The position numbers were made by a program, and so were the translations under genes. Below, piece by piece: positions 26,654 through 35,537 of a stretch of 39,358 nucleotides of DNA. The stretch covers positions 1 through 39,358 of the forward strand of contig JANQKA010000100.1 of NCBI GenBank assembly GCA_028281405.1, read 5' to 3'. Numbering within the stretch: the stretch's first letter is position 1; each line of letters opens with the position of its first letter. Below the pieces are notes generated by a model, which was not told where the DNA came from, ran no database searches, and saw nothing but the letters and a program-made list of their open reading frames with translations. The DNA comes from Hasllibacter sp. (lineage in GTDB: Bacteria > Pseudomonadota > Alphaproteobacteria > Rhodobacterales > Rhodobacteraceae).

Positions 26654-28066
26654 ATGTCAGTGGAAAGAATCGACGACTTGCTTCACGGCAACGTCGTGTT
26701 CGACACGAGCGAGCCGCTGGACCGCACGATGTGGCGTGTCGTGAACAGCCGCCCGTTTCAGCGGATGCGGAGGATCGATCAACTCGGGTTTTCCCGCTTG
26801 GTTTTCGCCGGCGCCTCCCATAGCCGCCGCGACCACAGCATCGGGGTGTTCCATACCGCGCGGGACATGATGGACGCCATCCCGGGCGACGCCAAAGAAG
26901 GGAGGTGGGACGACGCGGCTCAGACCGCCCTCGCCGCCGCCTTGGTGCACGATGTCGGCCACGGCCCGTTCAGCCACGCATTCGAGGCCGTCGGCAGGGA
27001 GCTCGGCCTCACGCTGGCGGACCACGAAGCGATGAGTGATCTGGTGATCCGGCGGAGCGAGATCGCCGATATTCTGGACGGCCTTCGCCCGGGCTTCGCG
27101 GAGGAAGTCGCAAAGCTGATCAGGGGAGATGGAGGGCCGACGATTCATGGATCCGTCGTCTCCAGTCAGGTCGACGCCGACCGCCTGGACTATCTTCATC
27201 GCGACTCATTCATGACCGGAAGCATAGGTTTCTCGGTCGACTACGGCCGGCTTCGCGCCAATCTGGATGTCGGCCTTGTGCCGGTCGGAGTCGCGGAACA
27301 GGGTGTCGAACTCACGCCAACGCTCGTGATCGGCCACGAGGCTCTTCCCGCGGCGGAATCATACATCCTCGGACTATTCAACATGTACAAGGTCGTCTAC
27401 TTCCACAGAACGACGCGGGGCATCGAAAAGCTGTTCACGGAACTGATGGTCCGCGTGGTCCGACTCGTCCGGGATGGAAGCAGGGACAAGGTGGGCCTGC
27501 CCGACAATCATCCGCTGATTCGTTTCGCCGAATCGCCCGGCACCCTCGAGACCGCCCTGAATTTGGACGACACCGTCGTCTGGGGAGCCCTTTCACAACT
27601 GCGCGAGTCCAGGGATCCGCTCGTCCGCTCCTTCGCGGCGCGCATCCAGGACAGGTCGCTCTTCAAGTGCGTGGACATCCGGGCGATGGTCCAACACGGG
27701 ATCGACCCCGAAAACCACGGTCATCCGGATCAGGTTGAGATGATAGATGAATGTTGCGATCGGATCGTCAAGGAGTTACAGGAGTCGAAAGAACGGAAGC
27801 GGGGGATCTACGGCGTCCCGGTCGTCCTGACCGACGAGGCCCAAAGATCCCCCTACAAGACGAGCAAAGGACCGTATGAACTGATGGAGCGAATCAACGT
27901 GCGCACCCCCGGAGGGAACATCCTCGACCTGAAGAGCTGCTCCGACGTAGTGGCCGGCCTCCGGCAGTTCAAGTTGACCCGGGCCTACGACCGGAACCTC
28001 CCGGAGTTGGAGGCGAGGATTCACGCATTCATCAACAGGGAGATCGAGACATGTCGTCGATTCTGA
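26654..28066 (+). CDS. HD-superfamily phosphohydrolase (YwfO/COG1078-like)
   Basis: The 470-residue protein carries an HD domain. A conserved His is at about 61 (SRRDHSIGVFHTAR), the HD pair is at 99-100 in LVHDVGHGPFSHAFE, and the hallmark block SSQVDADRLDYLHRDSFMTG is at about 171-190, where the last metal-ligand Asp lies. This block is typical of the COG1078 group, whose studied members are metal-dependent nucleotide triphosphate hydrolases related to dGTPases. The C-terminal third is less conserved. The ribosome site GGGAGAG precedes the ATG. The gene overlaps the next gene by 16 bases, implying coupled expression of a two-protein unit. Its position right after tRNA-Ser suggests an acquired element, possibly anti-phage nucleotide depletion or a toxin-antitoxin pair. 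That role is inference. Confidence 0.85.
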   Translation: MSVERIDDLLHGNVVFDTSEPLDRTMWRVVNSRPFQRMRRIDQLGFSRLVFAGASHSRRDHSIGVFHTARDMMDAIPGDAKEGRWDDAAQTALAAALVHDVGHGPFSHAFEAVGRELGLTLADHEAMSDLVIRRSEIADILDGLRPGFAEEVAKLIRGDGGPTIHGSVVSSQVDADRLDYLHRDSFMTGSIGFSVDYGRLRANLDVGLVPVGVAEQGVELTPTLVIGHEALPAAESYILGLFNMYKVVYFHRTTRGIEKLFTELMVRVVRLVRDGSRDKVGLPDNHPLIRFAESPGTLETALNLDDTVVWGALSQLRESRDPLVRSFAARIQDRSLFKCVDIRAMVQHGIDPENHGHPDQVEMIDECCDRIVKELQESKERKRGIYGVPVVLTDEAQRSPYKTSKGPYELMERINVRTPGGNILDLKSCSDVVAGLRQFKLTRAYDRNLPELEARIHAFINREIETCRRF

Positions 28067-28647
28067 GAAACACCGAACTCGCCGTGGCCATCGTCCGGGA
28101 CGCCGGGGGGGAAATCGTCGGGGGGCACCGGATGCAGGCCGCCGCCTACCTTCTCGAGGCCGCGGGCCTCGGCGACGGATTCCACTTCCATTACACGAAC
28201 ACCTGCCCTTACTGCGAGCCCCTCGACGATCTCGCTCACCGCGCTCTCCTCAGGAAAGAACTGAGCGTGGAGAAGTGCGTGGCGGACTGGGGAGGCACCT
28301 ACTGGATCTACCGGGTCGATGGCCTACCCGGCGACGACGTTCCCCCCGCGCGGGTCGAACTCGCAACATTGGCGGCCAAATCCGACGCCATCGCCTTGGC
28401 GGTCGCCTCGTCGGCGATTTTCGTCAAATTGAACGACACATACGACGACACTTGGGCGGAAATGCTGAACCGGAGACCTCACATGCTCGAAGGCGAGCGG
28501 ATGGAAAACGCCAAGGGTTTGCTGAGAAAACTCGCGCGGCTCCCGGTTCCGGTTCCGCTCCCAGACCTGCTCGGGGAACGGGACGCGGGGTCCGATGTTC
28601 AGGTTCTCAACGAAAGCGGAGAAAACACCCTGGCCCTGGCCTCGTAG
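28051..28647 (+). CDS. Uncharacterised protein, YwgA/SocA-like partner of the HD phosphohydrolase
   Basis: The 198-residue product has no strong family signature visible, but its N-terminal pattern fits YwgA-like and Panacea/SocA-like proteins. It shows GGHRMQAAAYLLEAAG (family: GR.kLQK..YLL...G), then FHYTNTCPYCEPLDDLAHRAL (family: ..Y..GPYS..L...L), and a Trp-Tyr segment DWGGTYWIYRVDG. In Bacillus, ywgA is encoded beside the HD-domain gene ywfO, the same pairing as here. The two Cys at 52 and 55 replace the usual G and S of GPYS. The start ATG lies inside the HD gene and has GGGAGA upstream. It could be an antitoxin-like or regulatory partner. The homology is weak and needs profile comparison. 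Confidence 0.6.
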   Translation: MSSILRNTELAVAIVRDAGGEIVGGHRMQAAAYLLEAAGLGDGFHFHYTNTCPYCEPLDDLAHRALLRKELSVEKCVADWGGTYWIYRVDGLPGDDVPPARVELATLAAKSDAIALAVASSAIFVKLNDTYDDTWAEMLNRRPHMLEGERMENAKGLLRKLARLPVPVPLPDLLGERDAGSDVQVLNESGENTLALAS

Positions 28648-29340
28648 GAGCATCCGGCGCGGCGAAAAGTTTCTGAAGTCGGGACGCGCGGGCGCGGTAA
28701 CCTCGGCATGAGCAATTCCTCCCGCATACCCCATGGCGAAGCGGGTGAATTGTGTCCACTTCCACGACACATTCACTCCGCCGCCAATAGGTCTTTCCAA
28801 ACGGGCAGTTTGACGCCGAAATGCCGTCCTTCCCATAAGATTTCCTCCCCGGGGCAAAGTCAACCGACGAAGAAGGCCGTTCAACACCAATCGCGACGAA
28901 ACCGGATACCCGTGGATTGCATTGTTCCGGCCATTTCACGGATGAATCGGATTTCCACACCGACCCGGAACCGTAAACGCGAGGGCCAGCGTCTCCAATT
29001 CACGAGCGGTCGGCGGCGCGATCCGAATTCGTTGCAATTCAATCCGGACGAAGCCGAGCGTGAGGCGCGACAAGAAGAATCGTCATGTCAAACGTAATGG
29101 AAGAAAACCGGGAGGAGGCTCCCTATCGGGAGACTCGGAAAAATCCCGCCCATCCATATCCGCCCGCTTCCCCAAGCGACCCCGCGGGCCAATCCACGTC
29201 AGACCAGCGGTGTCCGTCCGGATCGGACGAAATCATGTGGATTTCCAACCCCCGCCACCTTGATCACTCCGGACCGGAGGCACCGCGCGCTCTACATCGC
29301 CCCGAATGGCGCCAATCAACGCCGGCCCGTGGAGGACATC
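28648..29340. other. Gene-free 693-base gap inside the accessory zone
   Basis: No reading frame on either strand shows a recognisable protein or a convincing ribosome site. The sequence is less GC-rich than the surroundings, consistent with decayed or acquired DNA. A small hairpin (ctccc tatc gggag, about 29119-29132) is the only structure seen. The promoter of the XRE gene should be near the right end. Confidence 0.5.
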
Positions 29341-29628
29341 ATGATCGGAGACAGACTTAGGCTGGCGCGCAAGCGGGCGGGCCTGACCATACAGGAACTG
29401 GCGGAGCGGCTGACTCCGAACGTTCCGGAACCGACGCTGCGAAACTACGAGGAAAATCTGGCTCGGGCGTCTCAGGACACTCAACTCGATCTCTGCAAGG
29501 CGCTCGACGTAACCCTTGAGTACTTGCATGGCGGACGTGTCGCGGCGCTTAGGAACATGGAATGGAGGCAGGATCCCGCCGCGACGGAGCAGGAACGCGC
29601 CGAGGCGGAAGTACTCGTATTCGAATGA
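29341..29628 (+). CDS. XRE-family helix-turn-helix regulator, N-terminal half of an XRE-ImmA protein
   Basis: The 95-residue product is an XRE-type HTH: GDRLRLARKRAGLTIQELAE with the recognition region VPEPTLRNYEENLARAS, then the linker segment AALRNMEWRQDP common to XRE-ImmA fusions. The ATG follows GGAGG six bases upstream. The frame ends at a TGA (29626-29628), but the same frame continues beyond it with HYILVENILGI, which matches the family's linker helix (RYLEVEDILGI-like), and then the ImmA-like domain. So the regulator is probably cut from its C-terminal half by one nonsense codon. As an independent short HTH it might still bind DNA. Confidence 0.8.
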   Translation: MIGDRLRLARKRAGLTIQELAERLTPNVPEPTLRNYEENLARASQDTQLDLCKALDVTLEYLHGGRVAALRNMEWRQDPAATEQERAEAEVLVFE

Positions 29629-29643
29629 CTCTCACACTATATT

Positions 29644-30453
29644 TTGGTGGAGAACATTCTCGGGATATCACGCTCCCATGACCACTTCGACGGCTTGCGA
29701 GCAGATCGTTTGACTGACGGGGAAGCCGTCGAGGATCTGGCGAACAAGGTGCGCGGCGCGTGGAACCTCGGAGGGGATCCCATTTCGAACATGACCGCGG
29801 TTCTGGAGTCCGTGGGCGTCAAATTCCTTGAGGGAGATCTTCCGGACCGCATTGTCGGTCTGACCTGTCAAGCGGAAATCACCGACGCGACTTCGTCCCC
29901 CGTGGTCCTGAGATCCGGTGAAATTGGAGTCGAGGCCAAGCGGGCCCACCTCGCCCGCGATCTCGCCATCCGGATATTCGGAGAGACCGGTCCCATTTCG
30001 TCAGAGAAGGAACAGGCGGTGGACGGATTTGCTGAAGCGTTCCTGATCCCGCGCGGACACCTGATAAACGAAGTCGGCGCGAAGCGCGGCGGCATGACCA
30101 ATGCCGAACTTCTGCATCTCAAACATCTTTACGGCGTTCCCGCGTCAATGATGTTGTCACGTCTCGGGCGGTTGAAAATTCTTCCAAGATCGGCGATTGA
30201 TCACGCATTCAGAGCCTTTGCGCGCTCTTGGCGAACCAAAGAACCCGACCCGTCCAATTCCGGCGAAGGGCGCGGCGCCCGGGAGCGTCCTCAACGCTTC
30301 GAACGTTTGGTTCGGCGCGGACTCGGAGAGCGGGAATTCCATCCGCTGCGGGCCTCCAACATGCTTGGGATTTCCATCGACGACGTCAGGCGGGGAAATC
30401 GGGGGTTAGCCGGTACATGGCCAAAGTTGTATTCACGGACGCCACCCCACTGA
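29644..30453 (+). pseudogene. ImmA/IrrE-like (COG2856) domain, separated by an in-frame TGA and lacking HEXXH
   Basis: This frame continues that of the XRE gene after its TGA; a TTG at 29644 is the first possible start but has no ribosome site. The second half matches ImmA/IrrE-type proteins: AVDGFAEAFLIPRGHLINEVGAKRGG, ELLHLKHLYGVPASMML.RLGRL, a Trp-Arg-Lys-Glu-Pro element (SWRTKEP) and a terminal LGISIDDVRRG. Where the zinc motif HELGH is expected, the sequence reads ARDLAIRIF, so His and Glu are both lost and no peptidase activity is expected. Together with the XRE part it would make a product of about 370 residues, the usual size. The 3' end overlaps the PIN fragment by 37 bases, as in PIN/COG2856 toxin-antitoxin loci. 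Confidence 0.75.
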
Positions 30454-30722
30454 TCGACTTGCGGCTGGGTGGGCTTCTCCATGTTTTGGCGTGGCTGCCT
30501 CATGATTTCATCCCGCCGAAATCGATTCGCGTACAGGAACTGATCAATTTCACGTCCCAGGAATTGCGAACGCTTGATGATGGTGGTTTTAAACGTGCCT
30601 ACTCCCGGAAGACGAGGAAAGCCGAGCGAACACCATCCGGAGAACTGAACGACCCGCCGCCGCTCAACGCCGCTCGACTCCCATCCGGGAACCATCGGGA
30701 TCGAACACGGGACCAAGCGTGA
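30417..30722 (+). pseudogene. PIN-domain toxin fragment (3' end lost)
   Basis: From the ATG at 30417 the first 50 or so residues look like a PIN domain: KVVFTDATPLIDLRLGGLLH with the first catalytic Asp, then a strand-helix block FIPPKSIRVQELINF. Beyond about residue 60 the similarity stops, and the frame runs on into the 3' end of the oppositely oriented oxidase gene. PIN nuclease domains need about 130-150 residues with further acidic residues, so this is a truncated, probably inactive toxin. It overlaps the ImmA-like frame as in intact PIN/COG2856 operons. The break marks the right edge of the accessory zone. Confidence 0.6.
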
Positions 30723-33063
30723 CCGCCGCGTCGAACAGGCGGCGCGCGACATCGACCTTCACGCGGGCTCCGTCTCCAAGCGCGGAATTCACAAGGCCCA
30801 GCGCGACGGGCTTGCCCACGCGGTGCCCAAAGGAACAGGAACTGGTCCGCCCGACGACCCGACCGTCGATGAGGATCGGCTCGTGTCCGAGCGGCACGGC
30901 CATCCCGTCGTCGTACGTCAGCGAAACCACGAGCCGTTCAACCCCGGACGCGCGGCGTTCGGACAACGCCTCCGCGCCGATGAACCCGCCGGATTTCCTT
31001 GTCGCGAAATCAAGCCCCGTCTCGACGGGCGTCACGTCCCCGTCAAGTTCATGCCCCATGGCGAGAAAGCCCTTCTCGATGCGCATCGAGGTTTGCGCGA
31101 ACAGTCCCGCGGGCCGGGCGCCCGCGGCGGCGAGCGCGCGGTGAATCGCCGAAGCGTCCCCGGAAAGGCAAGTTATCTCCCATCCGGCCTCGCCCACATA
31201 GGACAAGCGCGCGGCGCGAACGTGTTTGTTCGCGATGCGGGCCGTCCCCACCCTGAAATACCCCAAGCCGTTCAGTTCCGGCGCGCCGCATTCCGTCGCG
31301 ACGCGCGAGGACTCCGGCCCCATCAAACAAAGCACCGCGTATTTCTCCGTGCTGTCGGACAGGGCGACATCAAATCCCGCGGAGTGGCGCCGGAGCCGGG
31401 ACAAATCCCGCGCGACCGCGCTGGTTCCGACGAAGAGCCTGTAGTGATTCGCGGCGATTCGTTGCGCGGTCAAATCGCTTTCGAAGGTGCCGCGCTCGTT
31501 CAACATCGCCGTATAGATCACGGACCCGGGCGCGCGGTTAACATGACCCGAGCAGACCCGTAACAGAAATGCTTCGGCGTCCGGTCCCTCGACTTCGATT
31601 TTCCCCAACGGAGAGGCGTCGAACACCGCCGCGGCGCCGTGTGCCGCCCCCACTTCCGCGGCGACGTTTTCAAACCAGTCCGGCCGCCCGAAGGTCATCC
31701 GCGGTTCGGCCACCTTTCCAAAATAAAGTGGACGCTCCCAATCATGAAATTGGCCGAAATGCGCCGCGGCACCGCGGTGTGCGGCGTCCAATGGCCCGAC
31801 GCGCAGCCCGCGCGCGCTGGCCAACTGCTTGCCGGGGTACGCGATCTCGTAATGTGTTCCGAGTATTTCGGGAACCCTGTCCATCAGATGCTCAAGCGAG
31901 TCGAACACCGGAGCGAAACGCTTGGCGTCCGCTTCGGAGAGATCGTAGGCCGCGTGACCGCGCGCGATGCAATGGGCGAGGTTCATCCCTGCGCCGCCCC
32001 CCGAGGCGACGCCGACCGAATTCATGCCGCATCCCAGAAACAGACCGCGGGTCCCGGCGGTTTCGCCCAGCATGAAGGTTCCATCGGGCGTGAACGCCTC
32101 CGGGCCGTTCAGAAGCATTTTGACTTCGGCGTGCTCAAGCGCCGGAATGCGGTGCAGCGCGTTCATCATCATCGGTTCGAAATGATCCCAGTCCTCGGGG
32201 AGTAGTCCGAATTCGAAGGTTTCGCCGAGGACGCCGGGGCCGATCGGCTTTCCAATCGGCTCGAAGCATCCAACCAGCAATCCGCCCCCGTCGTCCCGGA
32301 TATACAGGCGGCCATCGTGATCGCTGAGCGTGGGAATGTTGCCCTTCACGCCTTCGATCGGCTTGGTCAGCAGATAGAAATGCTCGCACGCGAGCACAGG
32401 CACCCGCTCCCCCGCCATCGCGCCGGCCTCGCGGGACCAAAGGCCGGCGCACAGCGCCACGGCGTCGCACATTACCGTGCCCTTCGCGGTCTCGACTCCC
32501 GCGATCCTCCCGTTTTTCTTCAAAATGCCCGTGACTCCCGTTCCCTCGAAAAATTTCACACCCAACCCCTTGGCCGCCTTGACGAGCGCCGAGCAAACAT
32601 CGGAAGGCGAGACCCGCCCATCATCGGGCGACCAAACCGCTCCGAGAACATCACCGGCGTTCATCAGAGGCCACCTTTCCTTGGCTTCGTCCGCGCCGAT
32701 CGAATGCGCCTCGATCCCATAGGCGTGGGCCAGCGCCTCCTGCCGCCTGATGTGCGTCAACCTGTCGGGATTGGTCGCGATGGAAAGCGACCCTTTTTGA
32801 ATCCAACCCACCGATTGCCCGGTCTCCTCCTCGAGCCGGGAATAAAGATCGACGGAATACCGGATCATCCGCGTGAGGTTCCGCGAGTGCCGCAGCGCCC
32901 GGACCTGCGCCGCCGAATGCCATGTGGTGCCGCTGGTCAGTTTGTTGCGCTCCAGCAATATCGCGTCGCCCACCCCCAACTTCGCCAAATGGTAGAGTGT
33001 CGAGCACCCCATGATTCCGCCGCCGATGACGACCACGGACGCGTGCGCTGGAAGGCCGCCCAT
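30664..33063 (-). CDS. Dimethylglycine/sarcosine dehydrogenase-like FAD oxidase with aminomethyltransferase domain (copy 1)
   Basis: The 799-residue protein has an N-terminal DAO-type FAD domain: VVVIGGGIMGCSTLYHLAK with G14xG16xxG19, and LTSGTTWHSAAQ whose His49 corresponds to the flavin-linked His of dimethylglycine dehydrogenase. A C-terminal GcvT-like folate-binding domain follows (about 430-790; SYVGEAGWEITC, TSMRIEKGFLAMGHELDGDVTPVETGL). In known relatives the amine's methyl group is oxidised and transferred to tetrahydrofolate as 5,10-methylene-THF. It starts five bases after copy 2 ends, so both are in one operon. Copy 2 is related but clearly different, so substrates may differ. Ligand identity is not readable. 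Confidence 0.9.
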   Translation of the reverse strand: MGGLPAHASVVVIGGGIMGCSTLYHLAKLGVGDAILLERNKLTSGTTWHSAAQVRALRHSRNLTRMIRYSVDLYSRLEEETGQSVGWIQKGSLSIATNPDRLTHIRRQEALAHAYGIEAHSIGADEAKERWPLMNAGDVLGAVWSPDDGRVSPSDVCSALVKAAKGLGVKFFEGTGVTGILKKNGRIAGVETAKGTVMCDAVALCAGLWSREAGAMAGERVPVLACEHFYLLTKPIEGVKGNIPTLSDHDGRLYIRDDGGGLLVGCFEPIGKPIGPGVLGETFEFGLLPEDWDHFEPMMMNALHRIPALEHAEVKMLLNGPEAFTPDGTFMLGETAGTRGLFLGCGMNSVGVASGGGAGMNLAHCIARGHAAYDLSEADAKRFAPVFDSLEHLMDRVPEILGTHYEIAYPGKQLASARGLRVGPLDAAHRGAAAHFGQFHDWERPLYFGKVAEPRMTFGRPDWFENVAAEVGAAHGAAAVFDASPLGKIEVEGPDAEAFLLRVCSGHVNRAPGSVIYTAMLNERGTFESDLTAQRIAANHYRLFVGTSAVARDLSRLRRHSAGFDVALSDSTEKYAVLCLMGPESSRVATECGAPELNGLGYFRVGTARIANKHVRAARLSYVGEAGWEITCLSGDASAIHRALAAAGARPAGLFAQTSMRIEKGFLAMGHELDGDVTPVETGLDFATRKSGGFIGAEALSERRASGVERLVVSLTYDDGMAVPLGHEPILIDGRVVGRTSSCSFGHRVGKPVALGLVNSALGDGARVKVDVARRLFDAAVTLGPVFDPDGSRMGVERR

Positions 33064-33068
33064 CAAGC

Positions 33069-35486
33069 TCACCCCAGAAGTTTCGCGTTGTTCGGATCGT
33101 GCACGGGATCGGCGGCGACCCTGGCCCCGTGGGTTTCCTCGAGGATTCGAACCTCCACGTCCGCTCCCACCACCGCGTCGGCGCCATTGATCCACCCGAC
33201 TGCCAGCATCTTGCCGCATCGCCAACCCATTCCTCCGGAAGTGACATGTCCGATGACTCTCCCGTCCTTCAGGATCGGTTCGGTTCCCCAACACGGAGGC
33301 GCGGCGGGATCGACTTCAAGCGTGACGAGGCGTTTTGGGGGCGTCACGCCGCGCTGAGAGTCGACTGCGGCCCGGCCGATGTAGTCCTTCTTTGTAGAGC
33401 AGAACCGCTCGAGCCCGGCCGCGCGCGGGGTGACTTCGGTGGTCAGTTCCGAGCCCCAGCCGCGATACCCCTTTTCGAGTCTGAGCATCCCCATGGCGCG
33501 CGACCCGACGAGGACGAGGCCGTGTTCGCCGCCTTCGACCGTTATCGCGTCGAACAACGCTTTATGGTTCGCCATGGAACAGTGCAATTCCCATCCCAAT
33601 TCTCCCGAAAACGATACCCGGAGAGCCTTGCAGCGAACGCGGTCGATCTCGACCACTTTGGACGTCATGAACGGAAAATCGTCGAACGCTCCGCCGGAAA
33701 GGGAATTCAGCAAGCCGCGGGACTTCGGCCCGGCGACTCCGAGAACGGCGGCGCCGTCGGTGACGTTCTCGATCCTCGCGTCGAACCCGCCGACATGTTC
33801 ATCCATCCAACGTTGATAGAACGCGACCGCCAATGTCGGGCCAACGCAGAAGAAGCCCCCGTCGCCCGCGTTTTCAATCGTCATGTCGCCGACGATTCCT
33901 CCCCGGCCGTTCAGCATCAACGTGAGAACCACCTTTCCGGCCTTCGCCGGGCACTTGGCGCTGCCAATCCTGTCCAGAAAAGCTTCGGCGTCCGGACCCG
34001 ACACGCGGAATTTGCCATGGGACGATATATCGGACAGGCCGCACCCCTCGGCCATCGCCTTGGCCTCATGGCCGACATGCTCCCACCAGTTCGGACGCTG
34101 GAAGCTGGGCTCGTCCTTTGGTTCCACGCCTTCCGGGGCGTACCAGAGGGGGCGCTCCCAACCGTAGGCCTGGCCCATCACGGCCCCCCGGGCCAGTAGA
34201 TCGCAATGGATCGGCGTCGTCTTCAGCGGACGTCCCGTCCGGCGTTCTATCCCCGGATAGATCAATTCATAGCGGATCGGCAGGATTTCATGCGCTCGCT
34301 CGCGGGCGAATTCGCCCGTCGTCCAATCGCCGAACCGGGCCACGTCGATGAAGCTCAGATCGAGTTCGCTTTCCCCGTCGAGTATCCATTGACTCATCGC
34401 CAACCCGATCCCGCCTCCTTGGGCGATGCCGCCCAAAAATCCACAAGCCACGAAAAATCCGGGAACGCCCGGAACCGGTCCCACCATCGGACGGCCGTCG
34501 GGCGAAAAGCTGATCGCTCCGTTGACGCCGCGCTTGATACCCGCGGCCTCCAAACATGGAACGCGGTGGAAAATCGCCGCCAGACCCTCCTCCAAGCGCC
34601 CCCAATCATCCTCGAACAGTTCCTCCCCGAAAGACCACGGCGCCCGGCCACCCAACCGGTCCCACGCGCGGCGGCAATCCAGTTCCCATGGACCAAGCAG
34701 CAGACCCTTGCCTTCCTGACGCAGGTAGTACTGGCTGTCGGTGTCCCTGATCATCGGCAATTCGTGGTCCATCTCCTCGATCTCCCGAATATCTTCCGTC
34801 ACGAGGTATTGATGTTCCATGTTGGTGATCGGCAGACGCGCGCCGACCATTTCCGCCACCTCCCCGGCCCAGAAGCCAGCGCAGTTGACGATGATCTCGC
34901 ACTCGAATACCTCTTCGCCCGCGGTCAGCCGCCAATGCCCCGAAGGCAGGCGGACGATTCCGTCCACCCGGCGGTTGAGCTTGATCGCGCCGCCGCGCAT
35001 GCGGGCTCCCGCCGCCAGCCCCATCGTCACGGAATACGGATCGACATAGCCTTCTTCGGGATCCCAGGCTCCGCCTTCGAGATCGGTCACGTCCAACAAA
35101 GGATGCTTCGCCTTGATCTCGCCCGGGCCGACCAGCTCGTATTCCAGGCCGATCGACCGGAATTTCCCGGCGAGATGCTTGAATTCCTCCATCCTCTCTT
35201 TCGTCTGGGCGAGGAAGAAGCCGCCGACGACATGGCTGCCCACCTCCTGTCCGACTTCATCGGCCAATCCGTCATACAGGCGCAGGGAATAGGCCTGAAG
35301 CGCCGAAAGATTGGCGTGGGCGCTTTGGGTGTGCACGTTTCCCGCCGCGTGCCAAGTCGCCCCGGAGGTCAACTCCCGCCTTTCCAGGAGCAGCGCGTCC
35401 CGGGCTCCCGCCTTGGCCAGGTGGTAAAGGATCGAAACCCCGACAATCCCGCCGCCGACGATGATTATGCGTGAATGCGTGGTGAT
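33069..35486 (-). CDS. Dimethylglycine/sarcosine dehydrogenase-like FAD oxidase with aminomethyltransferase domain (copy 2), apparent ATC start
   Basis: The protein, about 805 residues, has the same plan as copy 1: HSRIIIVGGGIVGVSILYHL (FAD fold, G11xG13xxG16) and LTSGATWHAAG with the flavin-linked His46. A C-terminal folate/GcvT domain contains SFSGELGWELHC and GMLRLEKGYRGWGSELTTEVTP. The Rossmann motif lies upstream of any ATG, GTG or TTG in frame. The first canonical start, TTG at 35372, would delete it, and the frame is closed by TAA at 35511-35513. An ATC at 35486 has GGAGG seven bases upstream, exactly where a start is expected, and differs from ATG by one base. So this is either a rare AUC start, a sequencing error or a start-codon mutation. 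Confidence 0.85.
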   Translation of the reverse strand: MTTHSRIIIVGGGIVGVSILYHLAKAGARDALLLERRELTSGATWHAAGNVHTQSAHANLSALQAYSLRLYDGLADEVGQEVGSHVVGGFFLAQTKERMEEFKHLAGKFRSIGLEYELVGPGEIKAKHPLLDVTDLEGGAWDPEEGYVDPYSVTMGLAAGARMRGGAIKLNRRVDGIVRLPSGHWRLTAGEEVFECEIIVNCAGFWAGEVAEMVGARLPITNMEHQYLVTEDIREIEEMDHELPMIRDTDSQYYLRQEGKGLLLGPWELDCRRAWDRLGGRAPWSFGEELFEDDWGRLEEGLAAIFHRVPCLEAAGIKRGVNGAISFSPDGRPMVGPVPGVPGFFVACGFLGGIAQGGGIGLAMSQWILDGESELDLSFIDVARFGDWTTGEFARERAHEILPIRYELIYPGIERRTGRPLKTTPIHCDLLARGAVMGQAYGWERPLWYAPEGVEPKDEPSFQRPNWWEHVGHEAKAMAEGCGLSDISSHGKFRVSGPDAEAFLDRIGSAKCPAKAGKVVLTLMLNGRGGIVGDMTIENAGDGGFFCVGPTLAVAFYQRWMDEHVGGFDARIENVTDGAAVLGVAGPKSRGLLNSLSGGAFDDFPFMTSKVVEIDRVRCKALRVSFSGELGWELHCSMANHKALFDAITVEGGEHGLVLVGSRAMGMLRLEKGYRGWGSELTTEVTPRAAGLERFCSTKKDYIGRAAVDSQRGVTPPKRLVTLEVDPAAPPCWGTEPILKDGRVIGHVTSGGMGWRCGKMLAVGWINGADAVVGADVEVRILEETHGARVAADPVHDPNNAKLLG

Positions 35487-35537
35487 GACTCCGCCTCCGG
35501 TGTCTTCCGATTATTCCGGCGCGGCGGCCGGGTGGGC

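Noticed and set aside
28708-29097. Small genes in the 28.65-29.34 kb gap
   Set aside because: Frames on both strands lack ribosome sites and any recognisable motif, and overlap each other.
26400-30700. Integrated element with tRNA-Ser attachment repeat
   Set aside because: No copy of the tRNA 3' end (gttcgaatccctt) was found near 28.6-30.7 kb and no integrase gene is present, so an att site cannot be supported although the zone looks acquired.
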